A stretch of DNA of 64,000 nt, taken from the NCBI RefSeq assembly GCF_013004375.1, contig NZ_JABERI010000020.1:34058-98057 (forward strand). The letters run 5' to 3'. Origin of the DNA: Acinetobacter terrae. Its GTDB lineage: Bacteria; Pseudomonadota; Gammaproteobacteria; Pseudomonadales; Moraxellaceae. The notes under the pieces are model-generated. The model had not been told where the DNA came from, searched no databases, and saw only the letters and a program-made list of their open reading frames with translations. This document shows positions 18,785 through 28,539 of the stretch, in pieces. The position numbers and the translations under genes were made by a program. Numbering within the stretch: position 1 is the stretch's first letter; each line of letters opens with the position of its first letter.

Positions 18785-20296
18785 TTAGGCTGCACGACTT
18801 GCAGATGTTTTATTTAGCAGGCGGTAATCTGCGGGATTAAGTTTTTTGGTTTTTAACCAATATTTCCATGTATAAGTGGGCCAAAGTGCAAAATTTTTGC
18901 CCCCATCTTGCTGATACCAGCTCACACATCCAGATTGCCAAATAGTTCCATTAAGAAGGCTTTGTACTTCTGCATTGAATTGATCTTGGACTTGATCTTT
19001 CACCACAATTGCATGGCTATGGGTGTATTTGACCAGCTGAATCATTTGTAAGATGTAATTGATCTGTGACTCGATCATAAAAATAACAGAGTTGTGTGCC
19101 AAAACTGTATTGGGTCCTAAAAGTTGGAAAAAATTCGGAAAATGTTTGGTGCAAATGCCATAAAAACTTTCTGCACCATCATGCCAAGCCTCTCGTAAAT
19201 CAAGACCATTTTCTCCGGTACATTTAAATGATTTTAAATAGATACGGGGGTCGGTAATAAAGCCTGTACCGTAAATTAGGCAATCAATTTTACGTTCTTT
19301 ACCATCTTTGCTAATGATGCTGTTGGTGGTTAGTTCTTGAATGCCATCTGTAACCAGTTTGACATTACGTCGATTAAAGGTTGGATAGTACTTATTGGAC
19401 ACTAAGATTCGCTTGCAACCCATGATGTAATCAGGCGTGAGTCTTTGAGCCAGGTTTTTATCTTTCACTTGATATTTAATATAGGCTTCCGCAAGTTTTT
19501 GGGTGTATTTCATAATGGTTGGTTTAACAATAGGGATTACGCGTGATTCATTTGACCAATAGAGACGTGCGCGATGCAGCTTTCTAAACCAATCAAGCTG
19601 ATTAAACAGCTTTTTTTCTAAACCTGAATAATTGCGTTCATCGCGTGGAATGACCCAAGCTGCGGTACGTTGAAATACATACAGTTGCTTAACTTGGGGA
19701 GCAATTTCAGGAATGTACTGAATGGCGCTACCGCCCGTACCAATGGATGCAACATTTTTATTGCTGAGGTCGTATTGATGATCCCATTGCGATGAATGAA
19801 AAACTTTACCCTGAAACTTTTCAATACCTTTGATGTGTGGAATTTGCGGAACATGTAAAGGGCCAGATGCGAAAACAACAAATTGAGCAATCAGTGTTTT
19901 TTCATTATTTAATATCAACTTCCAGTCACAACTTTGTTGATTGTATTCGGCAGCCAAAACTTCACAGTTAAATTGACAGTATTTTTTTAAATCAAAGCTG
20001 CTCATCAAGCTTTGGATGTAGGCAAAAATTTCAGGTGCCTCGGCATAGCGCTTTGACCAGTCACTTTTAGCTGCAAAAGAAAGTGAATACATATGCGATT
20101 GCACATCACAGGCTGCGCCCGGGTATTGGTTCTCACGCCAGGTACCACCGACATCATTGGCTTTTTCCAAGATGATAAAATCATGAAAATTGTTTTGTAA
20201 TAAACGAATGGCCATCGCTAATCCACCAAATCCTGCTCCAATAATGGCAACCTGAGTTTGTTGTGGTATTTGCTTGCTTTGATTTGTATCGCGCAT
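18785..20296 (-). CDS. Flavin-containing monooxygenase, Baeyer-Villiger type
   Basis: 503 residues. An N-terminal FAD Rossmann motif (GAGFGGLAMAIRLL, near residue 20), a second NADPH motif (GTGGSAIQ) and, between them, the Baeyer-Villiger fingerprint F-x-G-x-x-x-H-x-x-x-W-D (FQGKVFHSSQWDH). A later ATG motif (IYGTGF) is also present. Such enzymes convert ketones to esters or lactones with NADPH and O2; the substrate here is unknown. The gene is divergent from an AraC regulator (153-base gap), which probably controls it. Confidence 0.88.
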   Translation of the reverse strand: MRDTNQSKQIPQQTQVAIIGAGFGGLAMAIRLLQNNFHDFIILEKANDVGGTWRENQYPGAACDVQSHMYSLSFAAKSDWSKRYAEAPEIFAYIQSLMSSFDLKKYCQFNCEVLAAEYNQQSCDWKLILNNEKTLIAQFVVFASGPLHVPQIPHIKGIEKFQGKVFHSSQWDHQYDLSNKNVASIGTGGSAIQYIPEIAPQVKQLYVFQRTAAWVIPRDERNYSGLEKKLFNQLDWFRKLHRARLYWSNESRVIPIVKPTIMKYTQKLAEAYIKYQVKDKNLAQRLTPDYIMGCKRILVSNKYYPTFNRRNVKLVTDGIQELTTNSIISKDGKERKIDCLIYGTGFITDPRIYLKSFKCTGENGLDLREAWHDGAESFYGICTKHFPNFFQLLGPNTVLAHNSVIFMIESQINYILQMIQLVKYTHSHAIVVKDQVQDQFNAEVQSLLNGTIWQSGCVSWYQQDGGKNFALWPTYTWKYWLKTKKLNPADYRLLNKTSASRAA

Positions 20297-20449
20297 TTTT
20301 TATGGCCTTGGGTCTATTTTCTTAGACCTTAAATGAATAAATCAGTCCGCAACATGATAGGCATGACAAAAAAATTGATAGATTCGGCAATGTGCAAGCG
20401 TGGAATTTTATAGTAAAAAATGGTCATATTCTTTTAATTAGAAAATGCT

Positions 20450-21457
20450 ATGAAAAGATCAATTCTTGGCTTGATGTATTTAATTCAAGGCATGCGTAAA
20501 GCTGGGATTGCAGTTGATCAAAAACTTCAAAGTATTGGGCTGCGTGCTGAGGCATTGGACCCAAGTTCAACGATTCATCCCAGTTTAGAGTGGGATGTTC
20601 TAAAAGTTATTGGGCAAGATGTTGCACCTGAAAAAGGTTTGTTTATCGGGCAGCATTATGCGCTTGCTGGCTATGGGCCTTTACTCATGTTGTTGGTCAG
20701 TAGTGAAAATGTGCGTACAGCTTGGGAGCAGGGTATTAAGTATCAGCCTTTAACTCATCTCACTGGGGCTTTAAGCCTGAAATATACAGAGCGCAAAGTT
20801 GCTTTGTGCTACGAGCCACAAGATTTAAACAGTGATCTTGGTTTGCTACGTGCGCAATGTGAAATTTCAGGTACCTATAAATTTATCCAAGATCTTTATA
20901 AAATGATGGGATTGAGCATTCCTCAAATTCATATTGAATTGCCATTTTCGCAACCAGAAAACCAAGCGTTCTTAAAGACCTATCATGATTACTATGGTTT
21001 AGATTTACAGTTTGGCTCGAAATGTGCAGAATTTTGGTTTGATAATACAGTACTGAATGTTCAGATTCCTTCTGCAGATAAAATGAGTTTTAAAATCTAT
21101 GAAAGTAAATGTATTGCTGAATTAGAACGCTTAAGAATAGATGAACAAGTGCCATCTTTGGTGCAACGCGTGCAAGATTATTTAGAGTTACAGCAAGGGG
21201 TAATGCCAACGATGGCGGAAACGGCACAAGCTTTGCAAATTCCAGAGCGAACCTTGCGCCATCAATTGCAGCAATTACAAAGCAGTTATAAACAAATACG
21301 TGAACAACTGATTAAAGATAAAGCCTTAAGGTTGATAGAGTATAAAGAGTATTCTATTGAAATGATTGCAGAATTACTGGGCTATTCAGAGCCGGCGGCT
21401 TTTAATCATGCCTTTAAAAGATGGTTTGGATATAGTCCACGCCAGTACTTTAAATAG
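20450..21457 (+). CDS. AraC-family transcriptional regulator (Arabinose_bd N-terminus)
   Basis: 335 residues. The N-terminal 200 residues match the ligand-sensing domain of OruR/ArgR-like AraC proteins. The C-terminal two helix-turn-helix units end in the family signature IAELLGYSEPAAFNHAFKRWFGYSPRQY. The divergent position to the Baeyer-Villiger monooxygenase suggests it activates that gene in response to a substrate (inference). Confidence 0.88.
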   Translation: MKRSILGLMYLIQGMRKAGIAVDQKLQSIGLRAEALDPSSTIHPSLEWDVLKVIGQDVAPEKGLFIGQHYALAGYGPLLMLLVSSENVRTAWEQGIKYQPLTHLTGALSLKYTERKVALCYEPQDLNSDLGLLRAQCEISGTYKFIQDLYKMMGLSIPQIHIELPFSQPENQAFLKTYHDYYGLDLQFGSKCAEFWFDNTVLNVQIPSADKMSFKIYESKCIAELERLRIDEQVPSLVQRVQDYLELQQGVMPTMAETAQALQIPERTLRHQLQQLQSSYKQIREQLIKDKALRLIEYKEYSIEMIAELLGYSEPAAFNHAFKRWFGYSPRQYFK

Positions 21458-21541
21458 CCTAAGTCTATTAATGCCAAAGTGTTATATATTCCATCCCAAA
21501 CTTCGCTATACTTTCAATAGCCTAAAATAGTATTCAATGAT

Positions 21542-22690
21542 ATGTCAGACTTAAATTCTAAGCACAGCACCGCCTTTATTCCTTTGTCACCTGCAGAACG
21601 TTATGCGCAAGCGATCTCTTCTGGTCAGTTCATGCCGGATGATGCACAGGCGCAAGCTGTCCATGAGTTGGATCGTGTTTGGCAAGAACTGCTGCAGCGT
21701 TTTAAGGCATCAAAAAAAGCCTTCCGTCGTTTCCGTCGTCAAACATCTCCTAAAGGGGTGTATATGTGGGGCGGTGTCGGGCGTGGAAAAACCTGGTTGA
21801 TGGATCAGTTTTTTGATTCAATTCCTTTTCGTCGCAAAATGCGCATGCATTTCCATCATTTTATGCAGCATGTGCATCGTGAATTGAATAAATTATCGGG
21901 ACAGCGTAATCCACTTGAGTTGGTTGCTGACCAAATTTATCAACAAGCGGTGGTGATTTGTTTTGATGAATTCTTTGTATCGAATGTTACCGATGCGATG
22001 ATTTTAAGCGAACTGTTCCAAAAATTATTTGATCGCGGGATCACACTGGTTGCAACATCGAACATTGCCCCAGATGGTTTGTATAAAAATGGGATTCACC
22101 GTGACCGTTTTATCCCAACCATTGAGATGGTGAAAAAGAACTGTGTCGTGCTGAATGTGGATGCAGGTGTGGATTATCGTCTGCGTGTGCTCAAACAAGC
22201 GCAATTGTTTAAATCACCATTGACGCATGATCATAGAAACTGGATCGCACAGCGTTTTACTGCTTTGACCCAAACTCAAAAAATTTCCCAAGAGCCGATT
22301 ATTATCAATAACCGTATTGTGGAAACCGTTGGGCATACTGAAGATGTTTTATGGTGTGAATTTTCGGATTTGTGCTTTAAGCCGCGTAGTCCAGCCGACT
22401 TTATTGAGATCGCCAATATTTACAATACCGTGCTGGTGAGTAATGTTCCGCATTTAACCGACTACTTGTCTGAAGGCGCACGTCGTTTTATTTATCTGGT
22501 CGATGAGTTTTATGATCGTGGGGTAAAATTGTTGTTAACCTCTGAAGATTCAATTATTGATATCTATCAGGGTGAAAAACTGGCCTTTGAAATTGAACGC
22601 ACGCGTTCACGTTTACTGGAAATGCAGTCCGATGAGTATCTGAATGCAGAGCATAAACTAATCCAGAAAATAGAATCCCAAGCGAATTAA
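21542..22690 (+). CDS. zapE: ZapE/AFG1-like ATPase
   Basis: 382 residues. P-loop GGVGRGKTWLMD (near residue 76), HFHHFM, Walker B VICFDEFFVSNVTDAM and sensor segment VATSNIAPDGLY, all typical of the AFG1/ZapE family, which in E. coli acts at the Z-ring during division under stress. Length agrees with the family. Some annotators call it cell division protein ZapE. Confidence 0.92.
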   Translation: MSDLNSKHSTAFIPLSPAERYAQAISSGQFMPDDAQAQAVHELDRVWQELLQRFKASKKAFRRFRRQTSPKGVYMWGGVGRGKTWLMDQFFDSIPFRRKMRMHFHHFMQHVHRELNKLSGQRNPLELVADQIYQQAVVICFDEFFVSNVTDAMILSELFQKLFDRGITLVATSNIAPDGLYKNGIHRDRFIPTIEMVKKNCVVLNVDAGVDYRLRVLKQAQLFKSPLTHDHRNWIAQRFTALTQTQKISQEPIIINNRIVETVGHTEDVLWCEFSDLCFKPRSPADFIEIANIYNTVLVSNVPHLTDYLSEGARRFIYLVDEFYDRGVKLLLTSEDSIIDIYQGEKLAFEIERTRSRLLEMQSDEYLNAEHKLIQKIESQAN

Positions 22691-22694
22691 AATC

Positions 22695-22718
22695 AAGCGC
22701 CAGAAATGGCGCTTTTTT
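22695..22718 (+). terminator. Terminator after zapE
   Basis: A perfect 8-base stem (AAGCGCCA / TGGCGCTT) with GAAA loop is followed by a T run. Confidence 0.92.
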
Positions 22719-23049
22719 ATTGCTAGAAAATGTGTATTTAGTCGACATTTAAGGCTGGTCATTGTTTAATCTTTGCTCTATAACTATACCAATGTCGGGT
22801 TTAACTGCTGTTTTATCTATAAATCTGCACTTAAGTCTAATTTCGACATTTCAAAAACTTTATAAACTGTAAAAAGGTATTCAAGTTGATGATGACATCG
22901 CATTTGTGAGCGGTATTTTATTTAATAATGTGCATATTTATTTTATAAAAAATGATCACTATTTAGCATTGTGATAGTACTATTCAGCTAGATTTAAATC
23001 GGTATACTAGAATCTCTTGTTATAAAAAGTAGCAATATCAGGAAAGACA
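22719..23049 (+). promoter_or_regulatory. Upstream region of glcB with a -10-like element
   Basis: This AT-rich stretch has no convincing ORF. TATACT at 23003-23008 is a good -10 candidate, 41 bases before the glcB start; no clear -35 is seen at the right distance. A GGAAAG ribosome-binding site lies at 23041. The rest could hold activator or carbon-source control sites, but I recognise none. Confidence 0.4.
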
Positions 23050-25215
23050 ATGACTGCACGTATTCAAAAAGGCAAGTTAGCGATTGCTAAAGAACTTTAC
23101 GATTTCATCGAAAATGAAGCATTACCAGGTTCTGGTTTAGACAGCGAAACATACTGGAAAAACTTCGAGCAAGTCGTTGTTGATCTTAGTCCTAAGAATA
23201 AGGCGCTTTTAGCTAAGCGTGATGATCTTCAGGCTAAAATTGATGAATGGCACCGCAACAACAAATTTCAATTAGAAGCTTACAAAGCTTTCCTTACAGA
23301 AATTGGCTACTTATTACCAGAAGTAGAAGATTTCAAAATCAGCACAGAAAATGTCGACGAAGAAATCGCACTTTTGGCTGGTCCACAACTTGTAGTACCT
23401 GTACGTAACGCACGTTATTGCTTAAACGCGGCAAATGCGCGTTGGGGTTCTTTATACGATGCACTTTACGGTTTCGACGTAATCCCTGAAGAAGGTGGCG
23501 CGGAAAAAGGTAAAGGCTATAACCCAGTCCGTGGCGAAAAAGTCATTGCATTCGCGAAAAACTTCTTAAATGAAACTTTCCCGTTGGCAAATGGTTCGCA
23601 TGCAGATGCAACAAAATACATAGTAGAGCACAATGCACTTGTTGTGACTTTAAAAGATGGTTCTACCACCACTTTAGTGCATCAAGCACAATTCGTTGGT
23701 TATAACGGCGAAGCTGCTGCACCGACTGAAATTGTATTTAAAAATAATGGATTGCATGTAATTGTTGAAATTGATGCAAGCAGCGCGATTGGTCAAACGG
23801 ATGCAGCTGGTGTTAAAGATTTAGTACTTGAAGCTGCTGTAACGACCATTCAAGATTTAGAAGATTCGATTGCTGCAGTTGATGCAGAAGAAAAAGTGGA
23901 AGGCTACCGTAACTGGTTAGGCTTAATGCGCGGCACGCTCGAAGAATCAATCGAAAAAAATGGTAAAACTGTTACTCGTGCATTGAACAAAGATCGCACT
24001 CATAAAAATCTGATTGGTGGCGTGACATCTATTCACGGTCGTTCACTCATGTTGCTTCGTAATGTTGGACACTTGATGACCAATCCAGCCATTCTTGTAG
24101 ATGGTGCGGAAATTTATGAAGGCATCATGGATGCGTTGGTTACACCATTGTTGTCTTTCGCAGACATTAAAGGTGAAAACGAAATCAAGAACTCGCGTAA
24201 AGGTTCTATGTATATCGTTAAACCAAAAATGCATGGTCCTGAAGAGGTTGCTTTTGCCGTTGAATTGTTTGAACGTGCTGAACAAGTATTAGGTTTACCG
24301 GCTAAAACGCTTAAAATCGGTATCATGGATGAAGAACGTCGTACATCTGTAAACTTGAAAAACTGTATCGCTCAAGCGAAAGACCGTACCATCTTCATTA
24401 ACACGGGCTTCATGGACCGTACCGGTGATGAAATTCATACTTTCATGGAAGCTGGTCCTTTCGTTCGTAAAGGCGAAGTGAAATCTCAAATCTGGTTCCC
24501 GGCTTATGAGAACCGTAACGTGATGGTTGGCTTGAAAGCAGGCTTACGTGGTAAAGCACAAATTGGTAAAGGCATGTGGCCAAAACCAGATATGTTGCTC
24601 GACATGTACAAAACCAAAACTGAACATCCAGAAGCAGGTGCAAGCTGTGCATGGGTTCCGTCACCTGCAGGTGCGGTCATTCACGCGATTCATTATCACC
24701 AAATTAATGTAGCAAGCCGTCAGCAAGAATTGTTGGCGACTGAAGCATTACCTTTAGACGATTTGTTGACTCCGCCATTGGCTAAAGACACTAATTGGTC
24801 TGAAGAAGAGAAAACCAAAGAACTGGAAAATAACTGTCAGGGTATTCTGGGTTACGTGGTTCGTTGGGTTGATTTGGGTGTAGGTTGTTCTAAAGTTCTC
24901 GATATCAACAATGTTGGTTTGATGGAAGACCGTGCAACTTTACGTATTTCTTCTCAACACGTTGCGAACTGGTTGCGTCACGGTATTGTAACGCGTGCGC
25001 AGGTTGAAGAAGTGATGCAGCGTATGGCGAAAATTGTGGATGAGCAAAATGCCAATGATCCACTTTACACGCCAATGTCGAATGACTTTGAAAACAACAT
25101 TGCTTTCCAGGCAGCTTCTGACTTGATCTTTAAAGGTGGTGAACAACCATCGGGTTATACAGAACCTCTATTGCATGCAGCACGTTTGAAATTAAAAGGT
25201 TATACAGGCGACTAA
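23050..25215 (+). CDS. glcB: Malate synthase G
   Basis: 721 residues, the length of isoform G. It condenses glyoxylate with acetyl-CoA to malate in the glyoxylate bypass. Landmarks include [13 protein letters not shown], the [15 protein letters not shown] segment, [30 protein letters not shown], the [16 protein letters not shown] motif with active-site acid and GKGMWPKPD. It is monocistronic, between two terminators. Confidence 0.98.
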   Translation: MTARIQKGKLAIAKELYDFIENEALPGSGLDSETYWKNFEQVVVDLSPKNKALLAKRDDLQAKIDEWHRNNKFQLEAYKAFLTEIGYLLPEVEDFKISTENVDEEIALLAGPQLVVPVRNARYCLNAANARWGSLYDALYGFDVIPEEGGAEKGKGYNPVRGEKVIAFAKNFLNETFPLANGSHADATKYIVEHNALVVTLKDGSTTTLVHQAQFVGYNGEAAAPTEIVFKNNGLHVIVEIDASSAIGQTDAAGVKDLVLEAAVTTIQDLEDSIAAVDAEEKVEGYRNWLGLMRGTLEESIEKNGKTVTRALNKDRTHKNLIGGVTSIHGRSLMLLRNVGHLMTNPAILVDGAEIYEGIMDALVTPLLSFADIKGENEIKNSRKGSMYIVKPKMHGPEEVAFAVELFERAEQVLGLPAKTLKIGIMDEERRTSVNLKNCIAQAKDRTIFINTGFMDRTGDEIHTFMEAGPFVRKGEVKSQIWFPAYENRNVMVGLKAGLRGKAQIGKGMWPKPDMLLDMYKTKTEHPEAGASCAWVPSPAGAVIHAIHYHQINVASRQQELLATEALPLDDLLTPPLAKDTNWSEEEKTKELENNCQGILGYVVRWVDLGVGCSKVLDINNVGLMEDRATLRISSQHVANWLRHGIVTRAQVEEVMQRMAKIVDEQNANDPLYTPMSNDFENNIAFQAASDLIFKGGEQPSGYTEPLLHAARLKLKGYTGD

Positions 25216-25230
25216 TCCTGTGAACTGAAT

Positions 25231-25259
25231 AAAAAAGCCTCCTTGTGAGGCTTTTTTTG
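25231..25259 (+). terminator. Terminator after glcB
   Basis: An 11-base stem (AAAAAAGCCTC / GAGGCTTTTTT) with a 5-base loop and a long T run; possibly bidirectional. Confidence 0.92.
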
Positions 25260-25293
25260 TATATGATCGGCACATAATAATGGAGTATAAATC

Positions 25294-25764
25294 ATGTATT
25301 TTTGGCGCACCGACCTATTAATCAAAGATTTGAAACAAAACAGCGTTAGCCAAGCTGATTTTAAAAATTATTATCTTGTCAGCGGTATTTTGACTTTGTT
25401 GGGCTTTTTTGCTTTAAGTCAGACAGGGATTGAAGAACTTAAAATCAGTTTGGCTGGATTTGTCATTAATTTAGGTTTATTGATCAGTTGGATCAATGCT
25501 GCTTTTAAAGCCAATTGCGGTGAAAAAGGTCATGCATTCTTAAACCGTTTCATTGCACTGTATTTACCGATTACCATCAAAATTACTATTTTTGCCATTG
25601 TAGTCATAATCTGTTTTGAACTGATTTTTAACGTTTTTAAAGGTCAGTTTGATGAAGTTCAACTTGCGCATATCGATGCGATTAAAAGTGCCGTGGTGGA
25701 CATAGCAACTTCATTTTTAATTTACTGGCGTATATATGTTGCCATCAAAAAAGTGAACAGTTGA
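25294..25764 (+). CDS. Hypothetical inner-membrane protein, 156 aa
   Basis: I do not recognise a family. It has about four hydrophobic helices (near residues 27-45, 50-68, 86-110 and 130-148) and a cytoplasmic N-terminus rich in Lys and Asp. The start follows GGAG at correct spacing. It lies between glcB and the disrupted SRAP gene and has no operon partner. Confidence 0.65.
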   Translation: MYFWRTDLLIKDLKQNSVSQADFKNYYLVSGILTLLGFFALSQTGIEELKISLAGFVINLGLLISWINAAFKANCGEKGHAFLNRFIALYLPITIKITIFAIVVIICFELIFNVFKGQFDEVQLAHIDAIKSAVVDIATSFLIYWRIYVAIKKVNS

Positions 25765-26011
25765 TTTTGATCAGCGAATCATAAAATCAACCTCAGAATA
25801 TAGCGTTCCCAGTTCTTTTTTGATTACGGTGGCAGGTCAAGCGGATGCTCCATTTGGTTATAAGAAAAACTCTGGTTTAGGATGCTTTAATGGGCAATGA
25901 AATTCTAGGAGTTTCACTTTACACATTGGCTGACGATTCCTAACGACCTAATACAGTCACATTGATACAGTTAAGGCTATAATCGAATAAGTTTAATCTA
26001 ATACCTATGCT

Positions 26012-26470
26012 ATGTGCGCAAACTTCAAACCATTGACACTTAAACAATTACAGGACTTAAAGCTACCGGATATTCCTTTTGAATATCCGGAAGAAGTTTA
26101 TCCGGGGTATGACTTGCCTTTATTGTTTAAATCACAACAATATCTTGAGTGGCGTAAAGTGATGTTTGGTCTCGTTCCGAAATGGGCAGAAGATAAAACA
26201 ATTGCATCTAAAACCTATAACGCCCGCAATGAAACTTTATCTCAGAAACCTACTTTTAATAATGCCTTGATGAAATGTAAATTTGGTGTCATTCCAGTGG
26301 CTGAGTTCTATGAGTCCAAGTATTTTGATCATAAGCCACAGCGTTGGGGTGTGCGTCGCAAAGATGGTCAAGCTATTTTTATTGCAGCACTTTATGAAAT
26401 TGCTAAGATCGGGGATGAAGTGGTTCGTTCAGCCACCATGATCACGATGGATGCAAGTCATCATCATTAA
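26012..26470 (+). pseudogene. SRAP (YedK/HMCES-like) protein, N-terminal part cut by the integrated element
   Basis: The 152-residue product is the N-terminal two thirds of a SRAP protein, which shields abasic sites in single-stranded DNA by a covalent link through Cys2. Cys2 (MCANF), the Asn in NARNET and the Glu in VAEFYE are present. The host sequence ends at TMDA (bases 26447-26456); the last codons, S-H-H-H-stop, come from the element. The missing part (I-D-H-P-M-M-K through the C-terminus, including the conserved His-containing block) is found at 47164-47388. The protein is therefore split, and its catalytic residues lie on different pieces. Confidence 0.9.
26447..26456 (+). repeat. Left attachment core (attL)
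   Basis: ATGGATGCAA is identical to the right core at 47164. It encodes M-D-A of the SRAP protein in the same frame on both sides. Seven to eight further bases to the right are similar with two mismatches (ATCATC shared), which may reflect the original attP/attB pair. Confidence 0.8.
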
Positions 26471-26516
26471 TATAAGTAATTGTTTTTAAATTATAATTAT
26501 TATTTTAACTGCTTCA

Positions 26517-26537
26517 TTACTCACAATATTACTCACA
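26517..26537 (+). repeat. Paired 9 bp iterons near attL (probable integrase arm sites)
   Basis: Two direct copies of TTACTCACA start at 26517 and 26529, 12 bases apart. The same pair with the same spacing occurs at 47025 and 47037, and an inverted copy lies at 46993. Repeated short sites at both inner ends of an integrase-bearing element are typical of arm-type binding sites. Confidence 0.65.
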
Positions 26538-26552
26538 TTTGGTTTTATTGTG

Positions 26553-26584
26553 AAAAAAAGGCCGCTAAATGCGACCTGTTTTTT
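26553..26584 (-). terminator. Terminator of the minus-strand small-gene operon
   Basis: Read on the minus strand, AGGTCGC-ATTTA-GCGGCCT (one mismatch) is followed by TTTTTTT, just after the last minus-strand gene. It would stop transcription before attL and, in a circular form, before the integrase gene. Confidence 0.7.
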
Positions 26585-26594
26585 ATGCTTATAC

Positions 26595-26816
26595 TTACGC
26601 ATTCATGGTAACCATGTTATCACTATCTGGATTCACAATACACTCCAAAACATAGCTGTTCAGCCAATAGTTTTTTCGCCCATCCTTCATTGGTGATTTG
26701 ATACGACCATCATTAATTCTGGCATAAAGCTCCTTTTCTGAAATATTCATTCTCAAAGCAAACTCAGCAGTAGAGATGCGACGCTCAGTATTCGTTAAAT
26801 CAATTGCAACTCCCAT
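26595..26816 (-). CDS. AlpA/excisionase-like small helix-turn-helix protein
   Basis: 73 residues. The segment RRISTAEFALRMNISEKELYARINDGRIKSP followed by a basic patch (DGRKNYW) matches the small winged-helix fold of AlpA and excisionase proteins, in fragments that I can read by eye. It is the last gene of the minus-strand operon (TAATG overlap with the gene before) and is the gene closest to attL, so a role as recombination directionality factor is plausible. A transcription regulator is the alternative. Confidence 0.6.
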   Translation of the reverse strand: MGVAIDLTNTERRISTAEFALRMNISEKELYARINDGRIKSPMKDGRKNYWLNSYVLECIVNPDSDNMVTMNA

Positions 26817-27151
26817 TAAGAAACCTCCTTACATGCTTCAACATCTGCGATGGCTTGTTTTAAGGCAGCCTTAAGTTCTGGCGCTGTGTAATTTGACTCA
26901 GCATGTTCTTTTGCTCTAGCTAACCCGTAGTAATCACTCACCAACTCATGACTTTCAACAAGGCGTTTTAGGTCAGCCATCTTGACCATGCTATTTAAAT
27001 CATCAACATAATCAGCTTTCGTTTTCTTGTAAAAATCCTCAGTTATAAACATTCTCGCATCATCTGTTACATGCGTATGGTTTTCATAGTGCTTAACAAT
27101 GTCTTTAACAGTTCCTATTCCGTGAAATCCAACAAACTCATTCGCCTTCAT
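26816..27151 (-). CDS. Hypothetical phage protein, 111 aa
   Basis: No family recognised. It is acidic-helical and carries the phrases FVGFHGIGTVKDIVKHY at the start and a C-terminal helix with several Ala, Lys and Glu. It overlaps its neighbours on both sides (ATGA upstream, TAATG downstream), so it is translated as part of the minus-strand operon. Confidence 0.6.
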   Translation of the reverse strand: MKANEFVGFHGIGTVKDIVKHYENHTHVTDDARMFITEDFYKKTKADYVDDLNSMVKMADLKRLVESHELVSDYYGLARAKEHAESNYTAPELKAALKQAIADVEACKEVS

Positions 27152-27462
27152 GAAACCTCTCCCAAACTCAAAACCACACTTCTCGGCAATCCGCTTAAAT
27201 AAGTGCTGAACAAGTGATACAACTTGTCCGCATTCATCTCATTAATTTCAATCAATGCACCTGTGCCAGACTGAACACGTTGTCTTGACCATCCGCGCAT
27301 ATCGAAAGTGAACTCATTATCAAAATCAACGGTATTTAAAATTGCATTGAATGAGCCGACATCACCAGCATTCCATGAATCGATGTAAGGCTTATCGCGT
27401 GCCGTCATGTTGTCGATCTGCAACTGAGCAAACTGGATGTTTGTTTTTTGGATTTCAGTCAT
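27148..27462 (-). CDS. Hypothetical phage protein, 104 aa
   Basis: No family recognised. It has a soluble mixed composition with the segment FDMRGWSRQRVQSGTGALIE. It overlaps the DUF551 gene upstream by 8 bases and the next gene by 4 bases. It resembles the short accessory proteins commonly found in early regions of Acinetobacter phages (inference from context only). Confidence 0.6.
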   Translation of the reverse strand: MTEIQKTNIQFAQLQIDNMTARDKPYIDSWNAGDVGSFNAILNTVDFDNEFTFDMRGWSRQRVQSGTGALIEINEMNADKLYHLFSTYLSGLPRSVVLSLGEVS

Positions 27463-27787
27463 TGGCTGGCTCCTGTTCTACAGGTGGTAATGGCAGCCAA
27501 TGAGAGAAGTACACATTATTTGGATCTTCACAACCATCAATATTCTCCACACTGACAAAACCATAGTCATCATAAGTGAGAACTTGGCTGCCAGCTTTCG
27601 GCATGGCATTCTTAACCGAAATCCACTTCGGCACCGCTTGAGCTTTGGCTGCTTGCCATGCCTCCCAACAGGTTTGAGTGTGCTTATCAACATAAAAGCC
27701 TAGATCGAGCGCAAACTGCATAAAATGGGCGTCATAGCGTGATTCAAACCACGCTTCAAACGCTTCTCTTTCTTTCTGAATATCCAT
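27455..27787 (-). CDS. DUF551 domain phage protein
   Basis: About 110 residues. The N-terminal half is helical and Trp-rich (FEAWFESRYD, CWEAWQAAKAQA). The C-terminal half shows the DUF551 pattern: W-I-S-V-x-x-x-M-P near residue 55, VLTYDD, and a closing HWLPLPP. DUF551 proteins are common in phage early regions and have no known function. The ATG at 27787 overlaps the preceding stop (TGATG); a GTG one codon earlier is also open. Confidence 0.72.
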   Translation of the reverse strand: MDIQKEREAFEAWFESRYDAHFMQFALDLGFYVDKHTQTCWEAWQAAKAQAVPKWISVKNAMPKAGSQVLTYDDYGFVSVENIDGCEDPNNVYFSHWLPLPPVEQEPAND

Positions 27788-27948
27788 CACGCCACCTTCT
27801 TGTATTTTTCGTAATCTTTAGCAAGAACCCAGCAATTGCCATTTTTGCCAACACCAAGCAATTGCTCACCGTTTTGTATCTTGATGCGTCTAATCTGGAT
27901 AACGCATCTTTCACGTATGCTCACTGCAAGCTGACCGACTTTAAACAT
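27787..27948 (-). CDS. Small basic hypothetical protein, 53 aa
   Basis: A short gene set between the HNH-family gene and the DUF551 gene with a TGATG junction on each side, which is strong support for translation. The product starts MFKVGQLAVSIRE, has the beta-like stretch LLGVGKNGNCWVLAKDYE and a Lys-rich end. No family recognised. Confidence 0.6.
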   Translation of the reverse strand: MFKVGQLAVSIRERCVIQIRRIKIQNGEQLLGVGKNGNCWVLAKDYEKYKKVA

Positions 27949-28538
27949 CACGCCACCTTCAATTTATGAGTTTTGTCTTTAATTTTTGCCATCAGAATGC
28001 ATGACTCATGTGTTTCTGGTGTGCTGTGCTTAATATATGATTGATTCAATCGAGCCAGTTCAGCACGTGTGATCAACATCAAGTTCTCAATCCGGCAATC
28101 AGTTCTGAGTGTATTTTTGAAAACTAAAGCATGGCCTTTTGGGATTTCTTTATTCACTTCACACCACACCACACGATGCTTTAATTCAAAAACATTTGGC
28201 TCGGCTGTTTTGACTTCGATATACCCATCTTTGGTAATTCGCTCAAAACCAACAGGTTTTGCATTCCAGCCTTTTTGACCTTTCTTAAAACTGGTAGCAT
28301 TCGCACCCATGTAACCCTTCAAGCCATCATTCCAAGATTTCTGACCAGGTGAAAAACAACCGGTTCGACCTGTTTTTAATCCCATGCGCAAGCATTTTGC
28401 CTTGACACTATCAATCGAAAGCTTGCAGCCAAACTTCTCGTTAAACTTGCAAGCCAATTCAGCGCGTGGCGTTTCCTTGTGCTGACGTAAAAACATCAGC
28501 ATTTCTTCGGTGTATTTGATTGCAATAGCTTTAGCCAT
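27948..28538 (-). CDS. HNH-family phage nuclease with N-terminal helix-turn-helix region
   Basis: About 196 residues. The first 60 residues look like a small DNA-binding helical domain (homing-nuclease associated type). The C-terminal part has the HNH layout: LKHRVVWCEVNKEIPKGHALV, then a TDCRIENLMLITRAE block. The first His (HR) and the closing Asn-Leu are present. The second His/Asp pair of the classical motif is replaced (V-F-K-N), as in a known phage subgroup. The ATG at 28538 lies one base after the upstream stop; an in-frame GTG at 28547 is the alternative. Confidence 0.75.
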   Translation of the reverse strand: MAKAIAIKYTEEMLMFLRQHKETPRAELACKFNEKFGCKLSIDSVKAKCLRMGLKTGRTGCFSPGQKSWNDGLKGYMGANATSFKKGQKGWNAKPVGFERITKDGYIEVKTAEPNVFELKHRVVWCEVNKEIPKGHALVFKNTLRTDCRIENLMLITRAELARLNQSYIKHSTPETHESCILMAKIKDKTHKLKVA

Positions 28539-28539
28539 A

